NCBI GenBank assembly: GCA_022432975.1
Contig: CM039509.1
Coordinates: 822,482-886,481 of the forward strand
DNA length: 64,000 nucleotides
From: Begonia masoniana
Lineage: Eukaryota; Streptophyta; Magnoliopsida; Cucurbitales; Begoniaceae
Reading direction: 5' to 3'
In this document: positions 1 to 9,441 of the stretch, piece after piece
Numbering within the stretch: position 1 is the stretch's first letter
Layout of the letters: every line of letters begins with the position of its first letter
The notes under the pieces: model-generated
Told to the model about the DNA's origin: nothing
Databases searched by the model: none
Seen by the model: only the letters and a program-made list of their open reading frames with translations
Translations under genes and position numbers: made by a program

Positions 1-440
1 GTTGGTGATTTCGTTCCTCATTCTCGCATTCCTCACTGGTGGATGATATTTCATAATAAACTTCTTGGAGAGACCTCCCCACGTAGCAATGGTGTCTGAT
101 GGAATGTTGTTCAACCAGTCTCTTGCTTTGTCTCTTAAAGAGTATGGGAAAAGCTTGAGCCTCAATAATGCTTCAGCAGAAACTCTAGGAAAGTTGAATG
201 AGTCACTCACTTCTCCAAAAAACTTTGAGATGACGGTGCAGGTATTCGGTGACCACTCCACTGAATTGCCCAACTGTTTGAAGCATCTGGAACATAACAG
301 GTTTAAGCTCGAATCAGATAGCATGAAGATTTGGTCTCACGATTCCAGGGTTCAGATCATTAAGCGTGGGGATGACAAAATCTTGAATAGGTCTGTCTCT
401 GTCATCAATAATATGTTCGACATTGTTTCTTCCTTCCTCT
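1..440 (-). pseudogene. Ty3/gypsy gag fragment, frameshifted
   Basis: Reading the minus strand gives the core of a plant Ty3/gypsy gag (Retrotrans_gag family): FELKPVMFQMLQTVGQFSG-like text near 250-310, then EALLRLKLFPYSLRDKARDW near 115-175 and KYHPPVRNARMRNEITN at 1-50. The two halves are in different frames: a one-base shift lies near a run of T/A at about 215-225, so the piece is dead. The gene leaves the window on the left, so protease and polymerase cannot be seen. Family knowledge: gag forms the particle that packages element RNA. The primer-binding site just upstream in the same orientation (637-655) supports the assignment to an Athila/Tat-like or related lineage; the exact lineage is not determined. 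Confidence 0.85.
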
Positions 441-636
441 AGATTAGCCATATTATCTCCTTCAATAAATGGTTGTTATTACTGTCTCCTTCTCGCTCGA
501 AATGTTCGTTCGATCTCTGGATCTATTGGTACAAGATCCTGGTCGTTCTCTTCGTCAGACATCAAACAAGGATACCTGAAAAAGAAGAATTATAATAAAA
601 TAAAATAATTATAGCAAAATAACACAATTAAGAAAT

Positions 637-655
637 ATCTCCGGCAACGGCGTCA
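637..655 (-). other. Primer-binding site, tRNA-Asp type, of the gypsy element
   Basis: On the minus strand the text TGACGCCGTTGCCGGAGAT differs at two positions from the TGGCGCCGTTGCCGGGGAT motif known as the tRNA-Asp primer site of Athila-type plant gypsy elements. It sits upstream of gag in the same orientation and seven bases after a candidate LTR end (TG on the plus strand at 662). The two mismatches fit an old, decayed copy. Confidence 0.75.
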
Positions 656-661
656 AAAACT

Positions 662-2160
662 TGTTAGTAATTTTATACACCCTAACACAAGTGCACGTGT
701 CACTAACAAAGTAATAGAGTAAATAAAAGTCAATCCCATTAGGATATTCTTAATCAAATTAAATTGTTATGAAACTTATGTAAAAATATTGAGATAAGAT
801 TAAAATGAAAATAAAATGGGACTTTGAGTAATAAAGAAATTAGTTGGAAGCGAAATAACTCGAAAAGATTGAGATGATGGAAGCCTTGACTAGGGTTGAT
901 TTTCTCATTACATCCATTTTACCACTGATGCTACAATAATGCTACAGCATTTATCACAGAACAACAAGAATTCATAACATTTCTAGGGTTCTATCAAATT
1001 GTCTAGATGAATCCGTTTCAGAATTTTCTTTTCAACTTTGAAATGGTAAAAACTTAATCTGAATTTTCTTATAATCATATTCTTAACGCCAAATAAATTA
1101 ATGTTAGCGACTTTGCAACAAATTTAATTTATTTAATGACTCATGCATCTTACAATTCCTATATACCTATCGATACAATAGGAATATATGACATCAAATC
1201 TGCCTATCGACACAATTCAAATTACGCAATAAAAATCATGAGAAATTGTTCGGTGAAAAATACGTAACATCCATAGATCAAAATAAAAACATATAATAAG
1301 TACTTTCTCTCCTAACCAAGATTAAAAAATTTAGCCTCTAGTCATAATGAAATAAAACAAAAAAGTTGTTCCTGCCAAAAAACAAAGAAGAAAAAATACG
1401 AAGGAGAAGAAGAATAATAATAATCCCCCCGCTACTGCCCTTCAAGTCCAAGTTTTTGCTCCCAAAATCCTCTGATCCAGTTCTGTTCCTAACTTTTCCT
1501 TGATTTCCGTCCTTTATTTTTGGTAAAAATAATCTCATTTATTGATTTATTTTCTCTCTCTTTGAGATTTTTATAATTTTCATCATTTTTAATTTATTTC
1601 TCTATTAAAACACAGATATTTTCTTTTGTATTTTCCCGCTAATAAATCTGCATTCAAATAAGATAATACAAAATTCGAATTAGTGATAAAAATATACTTT
1701 TATTTTCTAGAATATGCATGAAATACGTTAAATTCAACTAATCTCTTGATGCTGCAGCATCCTGCGGCAATTTCAATAATTCCATTAATTTTTTTTTACA
1801 TTCACTCAAATCATACAAGTTCTATTAATTAAAAATAGTATAAAATAACTCTAATTAAGTGTTATCAACCAACCAACATTCTGATCATAAAAAAAATTCA
1901 AAATTTGATCTTGTTCAAGTAGCGTTTTATAAATGAAAACTTTGGAGTTGAGAATAATGAAAACAAAATAAGGTGATGAACGCGTGCGAAGAAGCCTTCG
2001 TGTAGGTCATGTTGGTTTTGATGGCTCCTACGCATAGCGTAATTCACTATTATTCATAATAATAGTGACATGTGTTACCCTATGACTTTAAAACTATTTA
2101 AAATCATCAAAAAATCATAAATTGAATCGTTAGTCTAAAAACAATTTATTTTTGAGAAAT
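662..2160 (-). mobile_element. Probable 5' LTR region of the gypsy element, right edge uncertain
   Basis: The LTR of the gypsy copy should begin at 662 and run rightwards (element on minus strand). The stretch has no coding sequence, is AT-rich and holds short runs such as GAA/AAT at about 1390-1430. I could not find the other LTR edge or a target duplication. The material at 1740-2160 is the DNA into which the outer solo LTR inserted and resumes after 19282. Confidence 0.4.
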
Positions 2161-2695
2161 ATGTATGTAACGACCCGAGTTATCTGAACCCGATTCGTTA
2201 CTCATAATACTAAACCGAGCTAAGAAACTTTCAAAAATTTTAAAATTTTATCCAACGATCAAGTTTGACCCTTAAATCATTAAAACTTGCAGTGGAAAAA
2301 TCATTTGAGCAAAGCAGAATTGAGCAAAACTATGAAAACGACGTTTGAATAATCAGTTATAATATTAAGGAATAATTCGACTAAAAGAAAGGAAGACTTA
2401 AGCGTGAAATACTTAAAATTCAAAAAAGTCAAACACATCTTCCGCTGAACAAAGTCAGCAGTAGAGGCGGAAACAGAAATAGAAGGCTTCTACTGCCAAA
2501 CAGTGCTAGCGGTAGAAGTAGGGACAAAAGACTCAGCGGTAGAAGCAGAGACAGAATCGACACGTCGACATCACACGTCTTTCGCTCGCATCTGCTGACG
2601 ACGCGTCGGCTACACACATCTACCGATCACAAACGACAAAATCTAATGCCTACATCATCCGATTACAAAACGACAAAGCTACTAAAGACTCATAC

Positions 2696-2770
2696 CGAAG
2701 ACATCTTCTGATGGCTTCTACTGAAGACATCTTCCGATGGCTTCTACTGAAGACATCTTCCGATGACGTC
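2696..2770 (+). repeat. 27-bp minisatellite in the outer solo LTR
   Basis: Three near-identical copies of a 27-bp unit containing GAAGACATCTTCCGATGGC follow each other. The surrounding 2430-2900 is also built of loosely related CCG/TCTACCG motifs. It is part of the LTR and codes for nothing recognisable. Confidence 0.7.
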
Positions 2771-3389
2771 AGTCGGATGATTCAATCCTCCAACATCTGT
2801 CGGTAGACAAAACACTCAACATCCACCGATAGACCACATCCACCGGTGAACAATAACACTCAACTTCTACCGATAAACAACATCTACCGATAGACCAAAA
2901 AGAGACTCTAACAAGAAACAAGTCCAACTGCTAAACGATTTTGTACATTTTGCTAAAATCATTCAAACAATACAAATCCACGATTCTTAAAATCCAGAAT
3001 AGCAAGCTACAATCGAATTCAAATCATATTTCCAAATCCAGAAAAGAAGATCACAAAAGCGTTAAAAGAAACATCAAACTTCTACTGTCATTAAAATTCT
3101 CAGAACACTTCATCAGAATACCTAACCACAGAAAACTCTCATACAGACAGAAGTTAAACCACCTCATCAGAGCACCAAACCGTAGCATAGAAGTGCTCCT
3201 CCAACCTCATCTATTCTTCAGTAAACTCAGAGAATTCACCTGTTGAAAGCTTAGCACCTACATCACAAAACTCATCTATTAGCCTAATGCTAAATAAGCA
3301 AAGCAATAATGAAATGAAATGCTGAATTCATAAATCCTAGCCATGCAGTTTCTAATTTCACATCTCAGTTGCATATACGTTCCTTCTCT

Positions 3390-3590
3390 GATCCTGTATT
3401 CCACTTGGGAAGCGGATCAATTTTCTCAAAGTTATACACATCCACTTCATAAGTTAAGGGGCGGATGAGTTCCCTTAATAGTTGATCTGATCCTATATTC
3501 TACTTGGGAAGCGGATCAATTTCTCAAAAGTTATACATATCCACTTCATAAGTTAATGGGTGGATGAGTTCCCTTAATAGCTTGGTCTAT
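3390..3590 (+). repeat. Two copies of a 99-bp tandem repeat in the outer solo LTR
   Basis: The block beginning GATCCTGTATTCCACTTGGG at 3390 recurs at 3489 with few changes, each ending with a GATGAGTTCCCTTAATAG-type sequence. A comparable but different direct repeat occurs at the matching place in the other solo LTR (5764-5910). Confidence 0.8.
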
Positions 3591-4164
3591 CATAATCAAT
3601 TTCTGTCTCACCATGATGCCATACATGTAAATTTAATTTCGTTCTCATTCAATAAAACATGATGCATGACATACTAACAAAACATTCATAAACACACATA
3701 AATCCTACTGTTTTGTGATGTAGGCCCGAAGGCACATGCATACTCTACTTACCTGTTCCTCTGGGAAATGCTTTTGAAAAAGGCTACTTCGAGAGCTTAC
3801 TCAAACCTAAAACCTGTTGACTTAAATAATGTTTAAGTCTTAATTTGTTTTTGATGATGAATTTGTCTGCTTAATATTGTAATTTGATTATGTCTTTTAA
3901 TTGAATTTAATGAAATGCATTTGAGTTAGATTTGTTGGAGATACCCTTAAAAAGGGTATTTTAGTTTTTAATGCATATGATTAAGTGTACAGGGCTGAAA
4001 TATGTTAAGCAAAAGAATCAGTCCACCGGTCACAAAACGACAAGAGCGGAGTCGTTTAAAAGAGTCAGTCCACCGGTCACTAAACGACAAGGCAGATGAC
4101 TAAATGGAATTAGTCCACCGCTCACTAAAAGACAAGGCGGATGAGCCTCAAAAATTGCTCTTCC

Positions 4165-4302
4165 GGCCACAAAACGACAAAGGCGGAAGACTTCAACAAA
4201 ATGCTCTTCCGGCCACAAAACGACAAAGGCGGAAGACTTCAACAAAATGCTCTTCCGGCCACAAAACGACAAAGGCGGAAGACCTCAACAAAATGCTCTT
4301 CC
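4165..4302 (+). repeat. 46-bp U3 repeat, three copies, in the 5' LTR
   Basis: Three units starting GGCCACAAAACGACAAAGGC at 4165, 4211 and 4257 are followed by degenerate partial copies to about 4350. This is the short counterpart of the 54-copy array in the 3' LTR. It lies upstream of the LTR TATA box, the position of U3 enhancers in retrotransposon LTRs. Confidence 0.95.
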
Positions 4303-4669
4303 AGCCACAAAAATTACTCTTCCGGTCACTAAACGACAGAGGTGGAAGACAACTACAAATCAATCATCCGATGCCGGTTCAAGCGTTTTAAGCTTCATCA
4401 TCCGACGCCGGTTCAAGGGTTTAAAGCTTCATCTTCCGTTGGCGGTTCAAGACTATGAGTCAGCTTTGTCTTCCGCCAGAATTCAAATTAGCCGCGAAGC
4501 TACAGTGACGTCGTTTTCAGCCATAACTCCAGAACATTAATGGCGACGACGATTTGCAACTACAAACGGCAACGGCTACCTGATCTTGTACGGAAGCTGC
4601 TCCAACGGTAACTAAACTTCTATTATTGGATAAGGAGCATTGAAGCCAAGCCATTTTATGAAGACAGAG

Positions 4670-4677
4670 TATATAAG
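4670..4677 (+). promoter_or_regulatory. LTR promoter TATA box
   Basis: TATATAAG followed by CTGAGC is the only strong TATA box in the 5' LTR and is preserved in both duplicated segments of the 3' LTR (18025-18032 and 18282-18289). By analogy with other plant copia LTRs it marks the U3/R boundary. Transcription starting here would now enter the inserted solo LTR 130 bp downstream. Confidence 0.6.
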
Positions 4678-4809
4678 CTGAGCTTAGAGCACGAAGTCCC
4701 AACTTTTGCCAAATTGAATTCTGAGCCCTAGCTGCGAAAGAGAATTGCACACTCTGTATTTTTCTCTACATCTCTCAATCCTTACTTGAGATTCATCTTG
4801 TGAGATTGT

Positions 4810-7416
4810 TGTAACGACCCCAACCCCGTAGGGCCGTCACAGGACTTAACTTTACATTGACATAAACTTTCACCTAAGCCCTCGTGTCTTCACATAAAAT
4901 TTTTCTTTTTCACTCGACACTATAAAATAAACCGAACCTAGACAATTGACTTACCTCTAACAACCTTTAAGGTTTAACTTTGACTTAAACATTTTGAGCG
5001 TAAAACATTTCGACTTTTAAAACATTTAAAACTAGACTAAAACCATTAATAACTAAAACAAATAAAACATTTAAAACGATTAAAGTAAGATCAATTAAAA
5101 CAAAACACTAATATAACCTATACTTTCAAGAAAACAAACTGCGTGGATCGCTCTAAAAATCGAGCGTATCCTTACCTGTTTTAAAATAACCAAACAGTTT
5201 AAAATACCCAAACAGTTCCAGTATATTCTCCAAAAATAAAGACTTCACATCTTAGACATTCTACTACCACATCATACACATCAAAGACTCTACTTTCATA
5301 CGTTTTTCTATCAAATCATCCGATCTACATACGTAACATTTTCATACTTTCATCCATCATGATTCTATACACATACATAGACACTTCCATTCACTTTCTT
5401 AATCAAAATACTTTCTTAATCAAAATGACACTTAAACATTTCCAAAACAACACATCCACATACTAACCATAGACACCTACTAACCACGGTCGGAATCGCC
5501 CTAACAATGTTGCCGGGTTGCCACCATAGTCGTACTCCTCCAACTGCGTCCATGATCCTAGCATGCTCATGAAATCTCACCGTACCTGTTCTTCAGCACC
5601 TACATCACAGAACTCAAACTATAAGCCTAATGCTTAGCAAGTAGTGACTATATGAATTTAAAACATTTTACCTAACATATGCAGTTTCTACTGTTTCGTT
5701 TCTGTCTTATTCTTTCACATTCTTTATCTTATTATTGGGTGCTTCTTTACGTGCTAGATCAAGGTGACACACCTCACGGTCCACCTCACGGGACGGCCAA
5801 CCTCGACCTAGAAAAGTGACACACCTCATGGTCCACCTCTCGGGACGGCCACTCACGTAAAGCGGGGGAAAAGGAGGCACACCTCACGGTCCACCTCACG
5901 GGACGGCCAACCTCAACCCCACCTTCCGTGGTCTTTCTTACGTACTTTATCGTTTCGTTCTCAACATTTCACATCCTACTGTATCATTTTGTAAAAGCAT
6001 GGAAATTCGTTTTCGTTTCGTTTTCGTATCGTAAAACCATGATGCGTGCTCTACTATACATAAAAACATAAAACACACATGCATACAAACCTACCGAACT
6101 GTGATGTAGGCCCGAAGGCAAATGCACTTACGTACACTACTTACCTGACGTCCTTAGCAATTTATTTGAATTCTGACTCTTAACCGTGGAACCTGAAAAA
6201 CCTAACATATCAAAACATTGCATTAGAACTCGCTCGGCATAACTAAACTCTTATTTTCTTAAAAACATCTTAAACTACTATTTATAGCTTAATCTAACTA
6301 AAATCTAACTAAACGGGCCACAATTTCGGGTTCGGTAAAAACCGACCTAAAACTTCGAACGCGCGTAACTTTCGCGTCGGTTATCGGAATCGAACGATTC
6401 CAGCGGCCACGTACTCCTCTAATAACCTATTTTAATCTGCCAAAAGGAATTCTAAAACAAATACCCGGAACCAGGTCAAAAATCACAAAACCCGAAACTG
6501 CCCTTTTTCCCAAAATTTCACTTTTTCAATTTTTTATCAAAACTCTCTCAATTCCTCACTAATCTATCCTCCTAACATCCAATTAACATAAACTAACCTA
6601 AAAATCGGAGTTCCAATTCAGAAAACCCTAAGCCCCAATTCGGGCTTCACTGTTTTCAGCTCACATTGAGCTCAACACGGTCGATCAACGATAGCCGGCC
6701 CTAGGGTTGGCAAACCCGCGCCGGAGACAACACATTTTGGCCGGTGGTCGGAGCTCAATCGAGCTCGACACCTACGGCCATGAACAGACCCGAAAACTGA
6801 ACCAAAACAGGGAGAAACCGAGCCTTACCGGTCGGGTTGCGCGCGGAGTCGGCCGGAGGTCGCACGCCGCCGTCGTCTGGCCGGAGAGGGGCGGAAGTCG
6901 CCGGCGTTCGTCGTTCGTCGGAGGGTCGCGCTCCCTTCGTCTCCCCTGCTCTCTCTCGGTGTCGCGAGCAACACGAACGACAGAATGGTTATTCTGTCGT
7001 TCGATTATATTTATTTTTTATTTTTTTTTATAAAACTATAATAATAATAATAATAATAATCTAATATTAATTCTATGCTTAATTCTTTAATTAGTCTATC
7101 AATTCGGTTTTTCCGTAATTTCCTTATTTCTCCAAATATTCCAATTTAATATTAGAGTTCTAACAAAACTCACCGTTTCCAAAACGGACTTATTTTGCTA
7201 TTTTTACAAATTAATATACTAAAAGGTTAAAACGGGAACTCTAATATTACTTTTCTCGATTTTGGTTTCTAAAATTTCACTTATTCCACTAAAAATTCCC
7301 GTAAATTTCTAGGGCTCTAAGGAAACATCCCGCTCAAGAAAATACTTTAATTTGCTATTTACGAAAATTATCTAAGAAATTAGAAAATCCTAAAATCCAA
7401 AAATCCGGGCGTTACA
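4810..7416 (+). mobile_element. Inner solo LTR inserted in the SIRE 5' LTR
   Basis: A 2,607-bp insert begins TGTAACGACCCC and ends GGGCGTTACA, with the exact 5-bp duplication ATTGT on both sides (4805-4809 and 7417-7421). The uninterrupted site can be read in the 3' LTR near 18160 (GAGATTGTAGTGTGAG). No gag, pol or second LTR lies inside, so it is a solo LTR or a non-coding LTR unit. It shares blocks with the outer solo LTR. Open frames at 6700-7060 are incidental, in a GC-richer CGG/CCG patch followed by an AAT microsatellite at about 7038-7061. Confidence 0.9.
5764..5910 (+). repeat. Direct repeats in the inner solo LTR
   Basis: The motif CACACCTCACGGTCCACCTC followed by an ACGGCC block recurs three times at about 5769, 5819 and 5878, at roughly 50-60 bp spacing. 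It is part of the LTR. Confidence 0.75.
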
Positions 7417-7780
7417 ATTGTAGTGTGAGCTTAAAATTTTACAAACTCAAATCTGTATAAGGCAGTGGATTGACGCCCGTGAAAGTTCAATCTAGAATTG
7501 TAAAGGCAGTTGATCGGAGCCCGGAATCCCGATCTATTTTCTCGTGAGGAGAAGGTTAAGAATCTTCAAGGGGGTGCCTTGGAGCGTGGACGTAGGCAAG
7601 GTTTAGCCGAACCACGTTAAAATCCTGGTGTCAAATTTCTCTCTCTCTCTCTCTACTTTATATGTTTGTTTGCTGTTAATATTCAAACTAAATTGAAGAG
7701 AGAAATTTGCTAGACTAAAATTAAGTTTTTGAAAAAGGTCTAATTCACCCCCCCTCTTAGACAAATCTCGATCCTACAAT

Positions 7781-7792
7781 TGGTATCAGAGC
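7781..7792 (+). other. Primer-binding site of the SIRE element (initiator Met tRNA)
   Basis: TGGTATCAGAGC, complementary to the 3' end of the plant initiator methionine tRNA, lies two bases after the end of the 5' LTR. This is the standard minus-strand priming site of Ty1/copia elements and fixes the LTR end at 7778. Confidence 0.97.
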
Positions 7793-7845
7793 AAGGTTGT
7801 TTATTGTCTAAGTTATTTTTATAGGAAATATTGTGTTATTTTGAA

Positions 7846-9441
7846 ATGGCTTTCAATACACATTCTATTCAAATGGAAGGTCAGTCTACCTCTAGACCTC
7901 CATTCTTCGATGGCAATGATTATGTGTACTGGAAATCTAGAATGAGAGTTTATATTCAGGCTATAGATTATGATATTTGGAATAATATAGTAGATGGCCC
8001 TTACATAGCGTTTAAAACAGAGAATGGTATTAGAACTCCAAAAGCTTCACATGAACTGAATGATACAGACAAAAAGTGTCTGAGCCTTAATGCCAAGGCG
8101 ATAAACACCTTGTACTGTGCTCTGAATAGAGACGAATTTAATAGAGTACAAGGGTGTGAGAGTGCCCAAGAGATTTGGCACCTTTTAGAGGTCACTCACG
8201 AGGGCACAAATCAAGTGAAAGAGAGTAAACTTAATATGCTTATACATGAGTATGAACTATTCTCTATGCCCAAGGATGAATCTGTGTCTTCCATGTTTAC
8301 AAGATTTACTAACATTACTAATGGTTTAAAAGCTCTTGGTAAATCTTATACTAGCGAAGAACAGGTTAGGAAAATCCTCAGGTGTCTTCCAAGAATCTGG
8401 CAGCTAAAGGTGACGGCAATACAGGAAGCAAAGGACCTCAAGGCTTTGAAACTTGAGGAACTCATTGGGTCTCTCATGACTCATGAGATCACAATGAGGA
8501 CAAATGAGAAGGAAGACCTCAAGGAGAAGGAGGCTACAAAAAGAAAAGACATAGCTATGAAAGCCTCTTCCAGTAAACAAGAAGTATCTGAGGATGACGA
8601 AGAGGAAGATGATGAGGACATAGCACTCATCACAAGGAGATTCAGTAAATTCCTGCAAAGGAAGAGGATGCAAGGAAGAAGATTTCCGAAAGGTGAAAAA
8701 CCACAAAAGGAGAAGGAAATCACTTGCTATGGGTGTGGAAAGCCAGGGCATATGAAGGCCGACTGTCCACAAGCTAAGAATCCCAAGAAATTCAAGAAGA
8801 AGGCTATGAAGGCCACCACTTGGGATGAAAGTGATGTAGACACCTCTTCAGATGATGAAGAAGTGGCTAATCTGTGCTTTATGGCACATGAAGATAAGGT
8901 TAGTCCTTCTTCCAGTAATTTAAGTGATTGTGATAGCGATAATGAAGATGGTGAACTGATTGATGCGTTTAATGACTTAGTTAAGCAATTTGGCATGTTA
9001 AAGGTTAAGTATAACTTGCTAAAAAGGGATAATGCTGAATTAGTAGAAAAGCATGAAAAAGAAGTTGACTTGCATGCTAAGAAGTGTAATATCCAGAGTA
9101 AGGAAATAACAGAACTTAAAAACAAAAATGAGGATTTAAACAGTATTATCTTGAAATTTACTAATGGCAACAAGTTATTTAAGATGTTATTAGGAAAACA
9201 GAGAGTAAATTTTGAAAGAGCAGGAATAGGGTATGATAAGTCTAGTAATAAGAAAGCTTACAAGAATCACTTTGTGAGATCCACTACTAGTCATGTTTGT
9301 AACAAAGAAGGACATAAGTCGGTTGTATGCCCTTTAAAAGCAAACAGTAAGAAATCAGGTAGAAATTTACAATGGGTTCCTAAAGGAACCAAGACTAACA
9401 CTAGGACCCAAAAGATTTGGGTACCTAAGAAGACCAACTGA
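7846..9441 (+). CDS. gag: SIRE gag polyprotein
   Basis: A 531-residue gag of the copia type (UBN2-like domain over roughly residues 15-220, starting PPFFDGNDYVYWKSRM). An acidic and basic linker follows (DDEEEDDED, then RKRMQGRRFPKGEK), then a CCHC zinc knuckle CYGCGKPGHMKADC at about residues 293-306, a coiled-coil-like charged stretch near 370-450, and a second, irregular knuckle (CNKEGHKSVVC). The ATG at 7846 is preferred over the slightly longer frame, which lacks an upstream ATG. It ends at TGA 9439-9441, right before the protease text, which reads in the -1 frame. Known role: forms the cytoplasmic virus-like particle and binds element RNA. The frame is intact. Confidence 0.93.
   Translation: MAFNTHSIQMEGQSTSRPPFFDGNDYVYWKSRMRVYIQAIDYDIWNNIVDGPYIAFKTENGIRTPKASHELNDTDKKCLSLNAKAINTLYCALNRDEFNRVQGCESAQEIWHLLEVTHEGTNQVKESKLNMLIHEYELFSMPKDESVSSMFTRFTNITNGLKALGKSYTSEEQVRKILRCLPRIWQLKVTAIQEAKDLKALKLEELIGSLMTHEITMRTNEKEDLKEKEATKRKDIAMKASSSKQEVSEDDEEEDDEDIALITRRFSKFLQRKRMQGRRFPKGEKPQKEKEITCYGCGKPGHMKADCPQAKNPKKFKKKAMKATTWDESDVDTSSDDEEVANLCFMAHEDKVSPSSSNLSDCDSDNEDGELIDAFNDLVKQFGMLKVKYNLLKRDNAELVEKHEKEVDLHAKKCNIQSKEITELKNKNEDLNSIILKFTNGNKLFKMLLGKQRVNFERAGIGYDKSSNKKAYKNHFVRSTTSHVCNKEGHKSVVCPLKANSKKSGRNLQWVPKGTKTNTRTQKIWVPKKTN

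Larger units (their letters stand above)
3815..7778 (+). mobile_element. 5' LTR of the SIRE element (interrupted)
   Basis: It starts TGTTGACTTAAATAATG and ends ATCCTACA, matching the 3' LTR at 15238-18789. Without the inserted solo LTR (4810-7416 plus one 5-bp duplication) it would be about 1.35 kb. It contains the three-copy 46-bp repeat (4165-4302), a promoter TATA box (4670-4677), a TC run near 7640 and a short poly-C near 7748. The stretch 4330-4660, with repeated CATCCGACGCCGGTTCAAG-like blocks, is missing from the 3' LTR. Confidence 0.93.

Noticed and set aside
4030..4540. Protein-coding gene in the SIRE 5' LTR
   Set aside because: Open frames follow the three-copy 46-bp repeat and related CCGGT motifs in U3.
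6707..7064. Arg/Ser-rich open frames in the inner solo LTR
   Set aside because: Located in a GC-rich patch of a non-coding LTR bounded by target duplications; overlapping frames, no family resemblance.
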